Source: Streptomyces sp. NBC_01716 (GTDB lineage Bacteria > Actinomycetota > Actinomycetes > Streptomycetales > Streptomycetaceae). From it: a stretch of DNA of 64,000 bases. Below, in pieces: positions 15,955 through 24,733 of this stretch. The first letter of the stretch is position 1; the number at the start of each line of letters is the position of its first letter. The notes below the pieces were generated by a model. The model made no database searches, was not told the DNA's origin, and saw nothing but the letters and a program-made list of their open reading frames with translations. The DNA lies in contig NZ_CP109181.1 in the NCBI RefSeq assembly GCF_036248275.1, positions 5,332,001 to 5,396,000 on the forward strand, in the 5' to 3' direction. A program made the translations under genes and the position numbers.

Positions 15955-17346
15955 ATGACACCCCTCACCACCTCAGCCGCCTTACCCCAACGACGAGTCC
16001 GCCGCGGCTTGGTCGCTCTCACCGTCGGCGCGATGCTCCTCACCGGCGGCGCGGTCACCGAGCTCACCACCACCCCCGCCTCCGCCTCCGCAAAGGCCGC
16101 TGCCCGCGTGGACAACCCGTACGCGGGTGCCAAGGTGTACGTGAACCCGGAGTGGTCCGCGAAGGCCGCGGCCGAGCCGGGCGGCAGCAGGATCTCCAAC
16201 CAGCCGACCGCCGTGTGGCTCGACCGCATCGCCGCGATCAACGGTGTGGCCGGCGGAATGGGCCTGGACGCCCATCTCGCCAGGGCCGTCAGCCAGGGCG
16301 CGCAGACGATCCAACTGGTCATCTACAACCTGCCGGGCCGTGACTGTTCCGCCCTCGCCTCGAACGGCGAGCTCGGCCCGACGGATCTCGCCAGGTACAA
16401 GACCGAGTACATCGACCCGATCGCGGCGATCCTGGCCAAGCCGGCCTACGCCAACCTGCGCATCGTGAACATCGTCGAGATCGACTCGCTGCCGAACCTG
16501 GTCACCAACGTCTCGCCCCGCCCGACCGCGGTCCCGAACTGCGACGTGATGAAGGCGAACGGAAACTACGTCAAGGGTGTCGGCTACGCGCTGGCCAAGC
16601 TGGGCGCGGTCCCGAACGCGTACAACTACGTCGACGCGGGTCACCACGGCTGGATCGGCTGGGACGACAACTTCAACGCCTCCGCGAAGCAGATCGCCGA
16701 AGCCGCGAAGGCCGAGGGCAGCACACTGGCCAACGTGCACGGCTTCATCGCCAACACCGCGAACTACGGCGCCACCAGGGAGCCGTACTTCAAGATAGGC
16801 GACACCGCCAACGACGGTCCGATCCGCGAAAAGGCCAAGTGGATCGACTGGAACCGCTACGTCGACGAGCAGTCGTTCGCCCAGGCGTTCCGCACCGAGG
16901 CCCAGAAGGAAGGTTTCTCCTCGAACGTCGGGATGCTGATCGACACCTCCCGCAACGGCTGGGGCGGCTCGGCCCGGCCGACCGCCGCGGGCCCGAGGAC
17001 CACCTCGGACACGTACGTCAACGGCGGCCGCATCGACCGCCGGATCCACCTGGGCAACTGGTGCAACCAGAAGGGCGCCGGTCTCGGCGCACGGCCCCAG
17101 GCGGCCCCGGCAGCCGGTATCGACGCGTACGTCTGGGTCAAGCCCCCGGGTGAGTCGGACGGCGCCAGCAAGGTGATCCCGAACGACGAGGGCAAGGGCT
17201 TCGACCGGATGTGCGACCCGACGTACACCGGTAACCCCCGCAACGGGAACAACCTGTCCGGCGCCCTGCCGGACGCGCCGCTCTCCGGCCACTGGTTCCC
17301 GGCCCAGTTCCAGGAGCTCATGAGGAACGCCTACCCGGCGCTCTGA
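15955..17346 (+). CDS. Secreted GH6 cellobiohydrolase (exoglucanase)
   Basis: This 463-residue inverting glycosidase would release cellobiose from cellulose chain ends outside the cell. A twin-arginine-like or Sec signal (RRVRRGLVALTVGAMLLTGG) precedes a cleavage region around ASASA. The two GH6 aspartates are visible in YNLPGRDCSALASNGE and IVEIDSLPNLVTN. The long insertion near WCNQKGAGLGARPQA through KPPGESDGASK and the ending PLSGHWFPAQFQELMRNAY are typical of bacterial GH6 cellobiohydrolases rather than endoglucanases. Unlike most Streptomyces relatives it has no CBM2 module. It is divergent from the LPMO and probably under CebR control. Confidence 0.93.
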   Translation: MTPLTTSAALPQRRVRRGLVALTVGAMLLTGGAVTELTTTPASASAKAAARVDNPYAGAKVYVNPEWSAKAAAEPGGSRISNQPTAVWLDRIAAINGVAGGMGLDAHLARAVSQGAQTIQLVIYNLPGRDCSALASNGELGPTDLARYKTEYIDPIAAILAKPAYANLRIVNIVEIDSLPNLVTNVSPRPTAVPNCDVMKANGNYVKGVGYALAKLGAVPNAYNYVDAGHHGWIGWDDNFNASAKQIAEAAKAEGSTLANVHGFIANTANYGATREPYFKIGDTANDGPIREKAKWIDWNRYVDEQSFAQAFRTEAQKEGFSSNVGMLIDTSRNGWGGSARPTAAGPRTTSDTYVNGGRIDRRIHLGNWCNQKGAGLGARPQAAPAAGIDAYVWVKPPGESDGASKVIPNDEGKGFDRMCDPTYTGNPRNGNNLSGALPDAPLSGHWFPAQFQELMRNAYPAL

Positions 17347-17391
17347 CCGACGCCCCGAGCAGTCGCGGTATCCGTATCGCCCCGTGAAAGC

Positions 17392-17434
17392 GGGCGGGTG
17401 CGGGCCCGGTCTCCGACCGGACCCGCACCCGCCC
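17392..17434 (+). terminator. Terminator of the GH6 gene
   Basis: Inverted arms at 17392-17411 and 17415-17434 form a 20-bp stem with one mismatch and a 3-nt loop, 46 bp after the cellulase stop. Typical GC-rich streptomycete terminator without a strong U-tract. Confidence 0.8.
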
Positions 17435-17598
17435 CATGTCCCCACGGTGTTCAGGCGAGTTCACCGCCTCCGTGCCTCCTTCGTGATCCTTGGGGTGCGG
17501 GAGGGAAGTGAGGTCGGCCCAGGAGCTGACGGCCTCCCCGTCCCGGAGGCCGTACTAAAGCAGTGGGGCGCCGGGCCGCGTGCCCTTAACCTGCCCGC

Positions 17599-18345
17599 AT
17601 GGATCTCACCGTCACCACCCTCGCCGAACGTCCCGGACTCGTCGGGCCGATGTGGCGGATGCTCGACACCTGGCCCGAGTTCATGCTCCATGACCCCGTG
17701 GGCTGGGCGAACATCGGGCGGATCGTCGGCGAGCTGCCCGAGTACGTGCTCGTCGGTACGGACGAGGAGGGGACCGTCGTGGCACGCGCCTTCAGCGTTC
17801 CCCTCCAGCTCCACGCGGAGGGACGCGAGACCCTGCCGCCCACCGGCTGGGACCAGGCGCTCCTGTGGGCCTTCTCCGATCTGCGGCGCGGCAGGAAGCC
17901 CGACACCGTCTGTGCCGTCGAGATCACCGTCGCCACCGACCGGCAGGGCCGGGGCCTGTCCGGCAGGATGCTGGCGGCGATGCGTGAGAACGCCGCGAGC
18001 CGCGGCTTCACCGAACTGCTCGCCCCCGTAAGGCCCAGTGCCAAGCACCTGGAGCCGCACGCCGCCATGGACGAGTACGCACGCCGCGTACGGGACGAGG
18101 ACGGGCTGCCGTACGACCCCTGGCTCCGCGTCCACGTACGCGCGGGCGGCGTCATCGAGTCCGTGGCGCCCGCCTCCATGACCGTCAGCGGATCGGTCGC
18201 CCAGTGGCGCGAGTGGACGGGGCTCCCGTTCGACACCGACGGACCCGTCGTCGTACCCGGAGCGCTGATGCCCGTGCACTGCGAGGCCACACGCGGATAC
18301 GGTGTCTACGTCGAACCCAACGTGTGGGTGCGCCACCGGATCTGA
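17599..18345 (+). CDS. GNAT-like N-acetyltransferase-fold protein
   Basis: This 248-residue cytoplasmic protein has an acetyl-CoA-binding-like segment in its middle (AVEITVATDRQGRGLSGRML, about residues 112-131), with the Q/RxxGxG/A pattern of motif A in GCN5-related acetyltransferases. The C-terminal half carries a conserved-looking block ending in YGVYVEPNVWVRHRI. The ATG at 17599 is chosen by continuity with homologous-looking sequence; there is no strong ribosome site. It sits alone between two terminators or promoters, so no partner is evident. The substrate is unknown. Confidence 0.65.
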   Translation: MDLTVTTLAERPGLVGPMWRMLDTWPEFMLHDPVGWANIGRIVGELPEYVLVGTDEEGTVVARAFSVPLQLHAEGRETLPPTGWDQALLWAFSDLRRGRKPDTVCAVEITVATDRQGRGLSGRMLAAMRENAASRGFTELLAPVRPSAKHLEPHAAMDEYARRVRDEDGLPYDPWLRVHVRAGGVIESVAPASMTVSGSVAQWREWTGLPFDTDGPVVVPGALMPVHCEATRGYGVYVEPNVWVRHRI

Positions 18346-18462
18346 GCGACAGATCCCAGGTGCGGGGGCAGGGGGATTCACACGGCGGGCCTCGGCCGGC
18401 GGTGCCGCTGTATACCCTCGATACGCTTTCGCCGACGTCCCCACCGGCCTGTCAGGAGCAGC

Positions 18463-19107
18463 ATGCACGGCCCCGGAATAGCGCAGCCCCCGCCGAGCGG
18501 CACACCCTCGCCGGGCATGCTCGCCTTCCTGCGAGTGATATTCGTGGGATTGCCGCTGTTGACCTGCGGCTTCCTCGCCTGGGCGGCGACGCTGCGGGTG
18601 GCGATCGTGACCCGGTCCGCCCTGAACTGGTGGCTGGTCGTCGGGAACGTGGCCCTCTGCGCCGTGTGGGTCTACTTCCTCGCCCAGGACGACACCGACG
18701 ACTTCAGCAGCCCCGAGGGCAACATCGGCGTGTTCGGCATGCTGTTCACCGGTATCGCGTCCGTCACCCACTTCCTGTTCGTGGACATCAGGCACTACGC
18801 GGGCCGCCGGGCGCCGTACGCCGGTTACTACCCGCCGCACATGGCGCCGCCGTACCAGCCGCCGGCCGCCAATTCCGGTTACGGGTACGGCGGTCCGACC
18901 CGGCCCATGGCCGGCCCGCAGCAACAGCAGCCGCAGCAGCCGCAGCCGCCGTACCCGCAGCCCGGCCCCCAGCCCGGCCCCGCCAACCCCGCCCCTTCCC
19001 AGCCCAACCCCTCCACGCCGCCGCCCCGGATCGACCAGGTCCGCGCCGAACTGGACGAGCTGAGCGACCTCCTGCGCCGTGACAGCGGCGAGGGCGACAG
19101 ACGGTGA
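18463..19107 (+). CDS. Membrane protein with proline-rich tail, coupled to a Ser/Thr kinase
   Basis: This 214-residue protein has about three membrane helices (near residues 24-45, 57-76 and 91-110). A Pro/Gln/Tyr-rich cytoplasmic tail (about 118-180) and a short acidic helix (RIDQVRAELDELSDLLRRDS) follow. It overlaps the kinase gene by 4 bp (GTGA), so the two are cotranslated. The tail could be a kinase substrate or docking region, but no known domain is recognisable. The ATG at 18463 follows CAGGAG. Confidence 0.75.
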   Translation: MHGPGIAQPPPSGTPSPGMLAFLRVIFVGLPLLTCGFLAWAATLRVAIVTRSALNWWLVVGNVALCAVWVYFLAQDDTDDFSSPEGNIGVFGMLFTGIASVTHFLFVDIRHYAGRRAPYAGYYPPHMAPPYQPPAANSGYGYGGPTRPMAGPQQQQPQQPQPPYPQPGPQPGPANPAPSQPNPSTPPPRIDQVRAELDELSDLLRRDSGEGDRR

Positions 19108-20672
19108 ACGCCCGCGTCGTCGCGGACCGTTACGAGATGGCCTCGCTCATCGGGCAGGGCGGCATGGGCCAGGTCTGGACGGCGTACGACCAGCGCCTCG
19201 GCCGCCGCGTCGCCGTCAAACTGCTGCGCCCCGACAAGATGGCCGCCGACACCGCCGCCGAGGACATGCGCCGGCGGTTCGTCCGCGAATGCCGCGTCAC
19301 CGCCCAGGTCGACCACCCCGGCCTGGTCACCGTCCACGACGCGGGCAGCGACGGCGACGAGCTCTATCTGGTCATGCAGTACGTCGAAGGCACCGACCTC
19401 GCCGCCCACTTCACCGAGCACGCGCCCTACCCGTGGCAGTGGGCCGCCTCGGTCGCCGCCCAGCTGTGCGCCGCGCTCGCCGCCGTGCACGCGGTGCCGA
19501 TCGTGCACCGCGACCTCAAACCGCGCAACGTGATGGTCAAGCCCGACGGCACGGTCCTCGTGCTCGACCTCGGCGTGGCCTCCGTCATCGACACCGACAC
19601 CACCCGCCTCACCCACACCGGTTCGGTCATCGGCAGCCCCGCCTACATGGCCCCCGAGCAGGTGATGGGCGGCGTTGTCGGCCCGTACACCGACCTCTAC
19701 GCCCTCGGCGTGGTCCTGCACGAACTCCTCAGCGGCACCGTGCCGTTCCCCGGCACGACCGCCCTCGGGGTGCTGCACCGGCATCTGTACGAGCCGCCCG
19801 TGCCGGTCCGCCGGATCCGCCCGGACATCCCCGAGGCACTGGAGGCGCTCGTTCTGCGGCTGCTCGCCAAGGACCCGCAGCACCGCCCCTCCGGAGCGCA
19901 GGAGGTGTACGAGGCGCTCGCCCCGCTGCTCCCGACGCGCGGGGTCATCGGCGCGCCCGGCACCGTGGGCCCCGGCGCCTCGCTCGGCCCGGCCCGCCCC
20001 TTCCTGCGCCCGCTCGCGCCCTGGCCCGACCGCGCGACCGCACCGCCGTCCGCCCCCGTACCGCCGAGGCCGGAGCACGTGCCCGGCCGGCGCCCGGATG
20101 TCGCCGCCGCCGTCGACGAGGCCAAGCGTCTCCTCGGCGAGGGCAGCATCACGCAGGCCGTGGACATCCTCGGCGGGATCCTGCCCGCCGCCGCGGCCGA
20201 GCACGGCGAACGCTCACCCGTCGTACGCATCCTGCGCAAGCAGTACGCGACGACGCTGATGGACGACGGCCAGTACCGCCGCGCCCTGCCCGAGCTGCGC
20301 CGCCTCGCCGACGACCGCGCGGCCGAGGCGGGCCCCGGCGACCCGCAGACGCTCCAGTACGGCTACGACGCCGCGCAGTGCCTCGAACAGCTCGGTGAGG
20401 CGCACGCGGCGCTCAACCAGTACCGTTCCCTGCTCTCCTTCTACGAAAGCGCCGCGCAGCCGGGCGCCGACCAGTCCCGCGTCTTCGACATCAGGCACCG
20501 CATCGGCAATCTGCTGCTGGCGGTCGGCGACCACTCCGGGGCGCAGCAGCAGTTGCAGCATCTGCTCTACGACGCGGAGCGGGTGTACGGCCCCTACCAC
20601 CCGCTCCCCGTCGAGCTACGGCGCGGGCTCGACCGCAGGCAGCAGTTCCGGGGCACCACCCGGGGCAGGTAG
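19104..20672 (+). CDS. PknB-type Ser/Thr protein kinase with C-terminal helical repeats
   Basis: This 522-residue Hanks-type kinase starts at a GTG. It has the glycine loop IGQGGMGQVW at residues 16-25, Lys39 in VAVKLL, HRDLKPRN with Asp137, and SPAYMAPEQ in the activation segment. The magnesium motif reads DLG (VLVLDLGVAS) instead of DFG, with the aspartate retained. A Pro-rich linker (about 280-330) is followed by about 180 residues of TPR-like helices (VDEAKRLLGEGSITQAVDIL onward). There is no membrane helix or PASTA domain, so membrane attachment may come from the coupled protein upstream. The 3' end overlaps the convergent yfhO-like gene by 57 bp. Confidence 0.9.
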   Translation: MNARVVADRYEMASLIGQGGMGQVWTAYDQRLGRRVAVKLLRPDKMAADTAAEDMRRRFVRECRVTAQVDHPGLVTVHDAGSDGDELYLVMQYVEGTDLAAHFTEHAPYPWQWAASVAAQLCAALAAVHAVPIVHRDLKPRNVMVKPDGTVLVLDLGVASVIDTDTTRLTHTGSVIGSPAYMAPEQVMGGVVGPYTDLYALGVVLHELLSGTVPFPGTTALGVLHRHLYEPPVPVRRIRPDIPEALEALVLRLLAKDPQHRPSGAQEVYEALAPLLPTRGVIGAPGTVGPGASLGPARPFLRPLAPWPDRATAPPSAPVPPRPEHVPGRRPDVAAAVDEAKRLLGEGSITQAVDILGGILPAAAAEHGERSPVVRILRKQYATTLMDDGQYRRALPELRRLADDRAAEAGPGDPQTLQYGYDAAQCLEQLGEAHAALNQYRSLLSFYESAAQPGADQSRVFDIRHRIGNLLLAVGDHSGAQQQLQHLLYDAERVYGPYHPLPVELRRGLDRRQQFRGTTRGR

Positions 20673-23135
20673 CTCCACAGGGCTCCGGGGTTCACGACGG
20701 CGCCTCCGTACGGAGAGCACGGCGACGCCCAGCAGTACGAGCAGCGACACGGCTCCCAGCGCGGCGCCCGAGCGCAGCCCCGGCGGCCGGAACGAGCAGT
20801 CGACCGAGGTGGTCGTGCCGTCCGGGTCCAGCGGGAGGGCGACCAGGCCCAGCGACGAACCGGCCGACTTCCCGGCGCAGCTCCAGCCGGCGATCCGGGG
20901 TGCGGCGATGACGGCCGTTCCCCTGCTGCCGGGCGGCAGTTGGGCCCGTACGCCGTGGTCCGTGACCTCCACGGAGACGGCGCCGGTCTTCTTCATCCGG
21001 TCCACGGCGGCGTCCAGACGCGCCCGGTCCAGACAGGCGATCGTCCGCCTACCCCTCATCTCGCGGTCGAATGTGACGCGTTCATCGGCGCGTTCGGCGA
21101 TCCCCAGCGAGGTCACGGCCGCGCGCCAGCGGGGCTTGTCGCCGCGCAGCTCGACGGGCGGGGCGTCGCCGAGCCTGGCGGTGCCGAAGTAGTCGGGCGC
21201 CCAGAGGAAGACCTCACGGCCGGCCGGGCAGGACCCGGCGACGGGGGCGGAGTAGACGCGCGAGCCGAGCAGCGTCTCCTGGTTGCGGAAGGGCGAGGGA
21301 CCGTAGCGCGGCGGTGTGCTCTCCGGAGGCCGTACGGTCACCAGCGGCGGCACCTCGGCCCGGATCGGCTTCGGCGACGCGCCCTCCTCCGTACGGGAGC
21401 CCCCCTCCGTACGGAAGCGCGCGCCCACCGCGAACACGGCGTCCACCACAGGGCTGTCGAGGCTCTGCACCGCCCGCCCGTTCGACGTCCAGCCGGCGCC
21501 GAGCGCCCCGAGCGTACGGGTGAGCACGTCGGGTGTGTGACTGCTGTAGTAGGAGGAGCCCTGCCCGCCGAGCAGCATCGGATCGTTCGCGGTGATCTGC
21601 GTACGCCCCGGGTCGGTGCGGTAGCGCGGCCACCCGTCCACCTCGGCTATCGCGTCGGCGCGTTCCTGGTGCGCCTTGTCCCACGCCGGGTAGTGGTCGA
21701 GCCGGTCGAGCCGGGCCCGGTCGGCGTACGCGGTGGTCGCCGCGGCCTGCCCCGCGAGCCCGCCCACCAGCAGCAGCGCGGCCAGCGCGGCGTAACGGCG
21801 GCTGGGGCGTGTCGTGCGCAGCCGTACCACCAGCAGCGCGGCCAGCGCCGCCGCGAGCCCGTACGCGAAGAGTGCGAGGGCGCGTCGGCCGGTCAGCGCG
21901 TCGGTGGCGGCGAAGGCACCGGCCACGACGAGCACACCGGTGCCGGCGAGCAGCGGGCGGCGGGCGGGCCAGCCGTACGCCAGACACTTCCACGCCGCGA
22001 TCACCAGCAGCCCGGACAGCACGAACGTCTGCCGGAACGGGCTGCCGTTGGGCGTCGCGAAGGCGTGCCACAGCAGATGCGTCGGCCCCCACTGCATGGA
22101 CAGCGCGACCCCGCCCGCGAGTCCGGCCCACGCCAGCCGCTCGCGCCGGGGCACGGCCCCGTTGAACGGCAGTACGACGGCGAGCAGCAGAGCCCCGCCG
22201 CCCAGGAAGACGGCGGGCGTGAAGAAGTCGTACGTCGCGGGCAGCGCCCGCGCGAACATCTCGCTCCAGCCCGCCCGTTGGAACTCCGTCGTCCAGCCCG
22301 GGTACGCGTGCCCCGTCCCCATCACCACCGGCAGCAGCACGGGCGCGGCGAGCCCGATCCCGAGCAGCACGGTGCATGTGCCGCGCAGCATGATGCCCAG
22401 CCGCTCGCGCACCGAGCCGTCGGCGAGCAGGAGTTGGACGCAGAGCACGAGCGCCGCGCCGAGGGTCGCCATGTACGCGGTGTAGAAGTTGGCGATCCAC
22501 GCGAGGGCGACGACGAGCGGGCCGAGCACCGGCCGGCGGCCCTGCCGCACCCACTCGCCGACCAGGCAGAGCAGGGGGAGGGCGATGAGCCCGTCGAGCC
22601 ACATCGGGTTGTACGTCGCCTCGATGACGGACCAGCCGCAGAGCGCGTACGTGGCACCGAGCACCCCGGCCATCCACCACGGGGTGGCGGCGCGTCCCGG
22701 CCGCTTCGTCACGAGGGCGAGCAGCAGCCACGCCATCGCCGCGCCCGCCGCCGCCATCTTGAGGACGGTGATCACGTACACGGCGAGATCGATCCGGTCC
22801 CGTGGGAAGAGCCCCACCAGCAGGGCGAACGGACTGGTCAGATACGTCCCCAGGTCGGGCAGGAACGCCGTGCCGTACCCGGACTGCCAGTTGAGCAGCA
22901 GCCCGCCGTCCCCGCGCCCGTGCAGCAGGTCCCACAGCTTGGCGTGGAAGGGCACGAACTGGTTGCCCAGGTCATTGACGCTCCGGGTTTCGGAGCCGAA
23001 GGGGAAGCTCCGCGCCACCGCGTCACCCGCACAGACGGTGGCCACGGTGATCAGAGCGGCGAACGCGGCTGCCCGGCCACGCACGGATTCCAGGATCGGC
23101 ATAGTGATCGAATATGTCAGTGTGGATCCCGGCAT
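20616..23135 (-). CDS. YfhO-family membrane protein
   Basis: This 839-residue polytopic protein has 12 or more predicted helices in its first 500 residues, then a large extracytoplasmic region, and a last helix (GAALGAVSLLVLLGVAVLSV) before a short cytoplasmic tail. The N-terminal FGSETRSVNDLGNQFVPFHA and WQSGYGTAFLPDLGTYLTSP motifs are typical of YfhO (GT-C superfamily), which in Firmicutes adds sugars to teichoic or lipoteichoic acids. A GT2 enzyme and a GtrA flippase-like protein are encoded divergently next door, making a plausible undecaprenyl-phosphate-sugar glycosylation module. The target polymer is not known. Confidence 0.85.
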   Translation of the reverse strand: MPGSTLTYSITMPILESVRGRAAAFAALITVATVCAGDAVARSFPFGSETRSVNDLGNQFVPFHAKLWDLLHGRGDGGLLLNWQSGYGTAFLPDLGTYLTSPFALLVGLFPRDRIDLAVYVITVLKMAAAGAAMAWLLLALVTKRPGRAATPWWMAGVLGATYALCGWSVIEATYNPMWLDGLIALPLLCLVGEWVRQGRRPVLGPLVVALAWIANFYTAYMATLGAALVLCVQLLLADGSVRERLGIMLRGTCTVLLGIGLAAPVLLPVVMGTGHAYPGWTTEFQRAGWSEMFARALPATYDFFTPAVFLGGGALLLAVVLPFNGAVPRRERLAWAGLAGGVALSMQWGPTHLLWHAFATPNGSPFRQTFVLSGLLVIAAWKCLAYGWPARRPLLAGTGVLVVAGAFAATDALTGRRALALFAYGLAAALAALLVVRLRTTRPSRRYAALAALLLVGGLAGQAAATTAYADRARLDRLDHYPAWDKAHQERADAIAEVDGWPRYRTDPGRTQITANDPMLLGGQGSSYYSSHTPDVLTRTLGALGAGWTSNGRAVQSLDSPVVDAVFAVGARFRTEGGSRTEEGASPKPIRAEVPPLVTVRPPESTPPRYGPSPFRNQETLLGSRVYSAPVAGSCPAGREVFLWAPDYFGTARLGDAPPVELRGDKPRWRAAVTSLGIAERADERVTFDREMRGRRTIACLDRARLDAAVDRMKKTGAVSVEVTDHGVRAQLPPGSRGTAVIAAPRIAGWSCAGKSAGSSLGLVALPLDPDGTTTSVDCSFRPPGLRSGAALGAVSLLVLLGVAVLSVRRRRREPRSPVELPAPGGAPELLPAVEPAP

Positions 23136-23226
23136 AAGGGGCGTTACCGCTTCAGTTCACTCGATGGCCGCTTGTAATTCACCACGGGACTCCACCGGTG
23201 ACATTCGAGTGGGATGTCGTTCTTCG

Positions 23227-24213
23227 GTGCTGATCTCGATAGTGGTCCCGTGCTTCAACGAAGAGGAGATCGTCGACCGCTTCCACGACCGCGTGACCGA
23301 TGAACTCGCCCTGCTCGAAGGGGAACTCGGGCATGAATTCGAGTTGGTCTACGTGGACGACGGAAGCCGGGACGGGACCCTGGAGCGGCTGGACGAGCTC
23401 GCCGCGGCCGACCCCCGCGCCCGTTACGTCTCCTTCAGCCGCAACTTCGGCAAGGAGGCCGCGATGCTGGCGGGTCTCCAGTACGCGAAGGGCGACGCCG
23501 TCGTCATCATGGACGCGGACCTCCAGCACCCGCCGGAGCTGGTCCGGCGCATGCTCGCCCTCCACGAGGAGGGGTACGAGCAGGTCATCGCCCGCCGTAC
23601 GCGCAAGGGCGACCGCGTCACCCGCACCCTGGCCGCCCGTGCGTACTACCGGCTCATCAACCGTCTGATCGACGTCGAACTGGTCGACGGTGTGGGGGAC
23701 TTCAGGCTGCTCTCGCGCCGCGCGGTCGACGCGGTGCTCGGCCTCGCCGAGTACAACCGCTTCTCCAAGGGCATCTTCGCCTGGGTCGGATTCCGCTCGA
23801 CCACCTTCGAGTACGAGAACGCGGTCCGGGAGCAGGGCCGTTCCAAGTGGAGCTTCGGCAAGCTGCTCAACTACGGGCTCGACGGCATGCTCTCCTTCAA
23901 CAACAAGCCCCTGCGCGCCGCGCTCTACCTGGGCCTGGTGCTGCTCTCGTTCGCTTCGCTGTACGCGGCGTGGATCGTCGTCGACGCGATGGTCAACGGG
24001 GTCGACGCACCCGGCTATGTCACACTTCTGGTGGCCGTCACGGCGCTGTCGGGCGTACAGATGGTGATGGTGGGAGTCGTCGGCGAGTACGTCGGCCGCA
24101 TCTACTACGAGGTGAAGCGGCGCCCCCACTACCTGGTGGCGGCGACCGACGTGGACCGGCCGCGCGGGGTGCTTCCCACCAAGGAGCAGGAGCAGGAGCT
24201 CGTAGGCACATGA
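23227..24213 (+). CDS. GtrB/DPM1-type glycosyltransferase family 2
   Basis: This enzyme of about 328 residues is expected to make polyprenyl-phosphate hexose from a nucleotide sugar at the inner membrane face. The GT2 fold starts at once (LISIVVPCFNEEEIVDRF), followed by YVDDGSRDGT, DADLQHPPEL (DxD) and the acceptor-loop segment FRLLSRRAVDAV. Two C-terminal membrane helices match GtrB-type enzymes. The start is uncertain: GTG at 23227 best fits the family, but in-frame GTG at 23209 and ATG at 23164 are also open and none has a clear ribosome site. Its stop overlaps the gtrA-like gene by 4 bp (ATGA). Confidence 0.88.
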   Translation: MLISIVVPCFNEEEIVDRFHDRVTDELALLEGELGHEFELVYVDDGSRDGTLERLDELAAADPRARYVSFSRNFGKEAAMLAGLQYAKGDAVVIMDADLQHPPELVRRMLALHEEGYEQVIARRTRKGDRVTRTLAARAYYRLINRLIDVELVDGVGDFRLLSRRAVDAVLGLAEYNRFSKGIFAWVGFRSTTFEYENAVREQGRSKWSFGKLLNYGLDGMLSFNNKPLRAALYLGLVLLSFASLYAAWIVVDAMVNGVDAPGYVTLLVAVTALSGVQMVMVGVVGEYVGRIYYEVKRRPHYLVAATDVDRPRGVLPTKEQEQELVGT

Positions 24214-24632
24214 GGGTCCGGGGCCAGCTGATCAGGTTCGCGCTCGTCGGAGTCGTCAACACCGGTTCGTACTACGCCTGTTATCTGGTGCTGCTGACCT
24301 GGCTCCCGTACGTCGCGGCGCACGTCATCGCCTTCGTGCTCAGCATGATCGGCTCCTTCTTCCTCAACTCCTACTTCACGTACCGGACCCGGCCGACCTG
24401 GCGGAAGTTCCTGCTCTTCCCGCTCACCAACGCGGCGAACTTCACGATCACCACGTGCGGCGTCTATCTGCTGGTGGATGTCCTCGGACTCAGCCGTACG
24501 TACGCGCCCCTGATCGCGGCCGCGGCGGCGATCCCGATCACCTTCGTGGTCTCCCGCACGATCATGCTGCGACCCGACGACGCGGACGCCCCGGCGCGGG
24601 AGACGGCGCCGGTCGGGCAGCGGACGGGATAG
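24210..24632 (+). CDS. GtrA-family membrane protein (polyprenyl-phosphate-sugar flippase-like)
   Basis: This 140-residue protein has four membrane helices. It opens with RVRGQLIRFALVGVVNTGSYY, the GtrA signature, and continues with MIGSFFLNSYFTYR and FPLTNAANFTITTCGVYLL. GtrA proteins are thought to flip polyprenyl-linked sugars to the outer membrane face. Coupling to the GT2 gene (ATGA overlap at 24210-24213) and proximity to YfhO support one pathway: synthesis, flipping, and sugar transfer outside the cell. Confidence 0.88.
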   Translation: MRVRGQLIRFALVGVVNTGSYYACYLVLLTWLPYVAAHVIAFVLSMIGSFFLNSYFTYRTRPTWRKFLLFPLTNAANFTITTCGVYLLVDVLGLSRTYAPLIAAAAAIPITFVVSRTIMLRPDDADAPARETAPVGQRTG

Positions 24633-24733
24633 GGCGAAGTTTTCGCAAAAGGACAGGGTGACTGGATCGGATCCGCCACCCCTGCCTAACATCGATCAAC
24701 GCACGGTCGTTGTCACGATCCAGGAGGCACCCT

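Noticed and set aside
21214..23177. Long open frames on both strands across the yfhO-like gene
   Set aside because: They have arginine/alanine-rich shadow composition typical of GC-rich antisense frames; only the minus-strand YfhO frame has membrane helices and family motifs.
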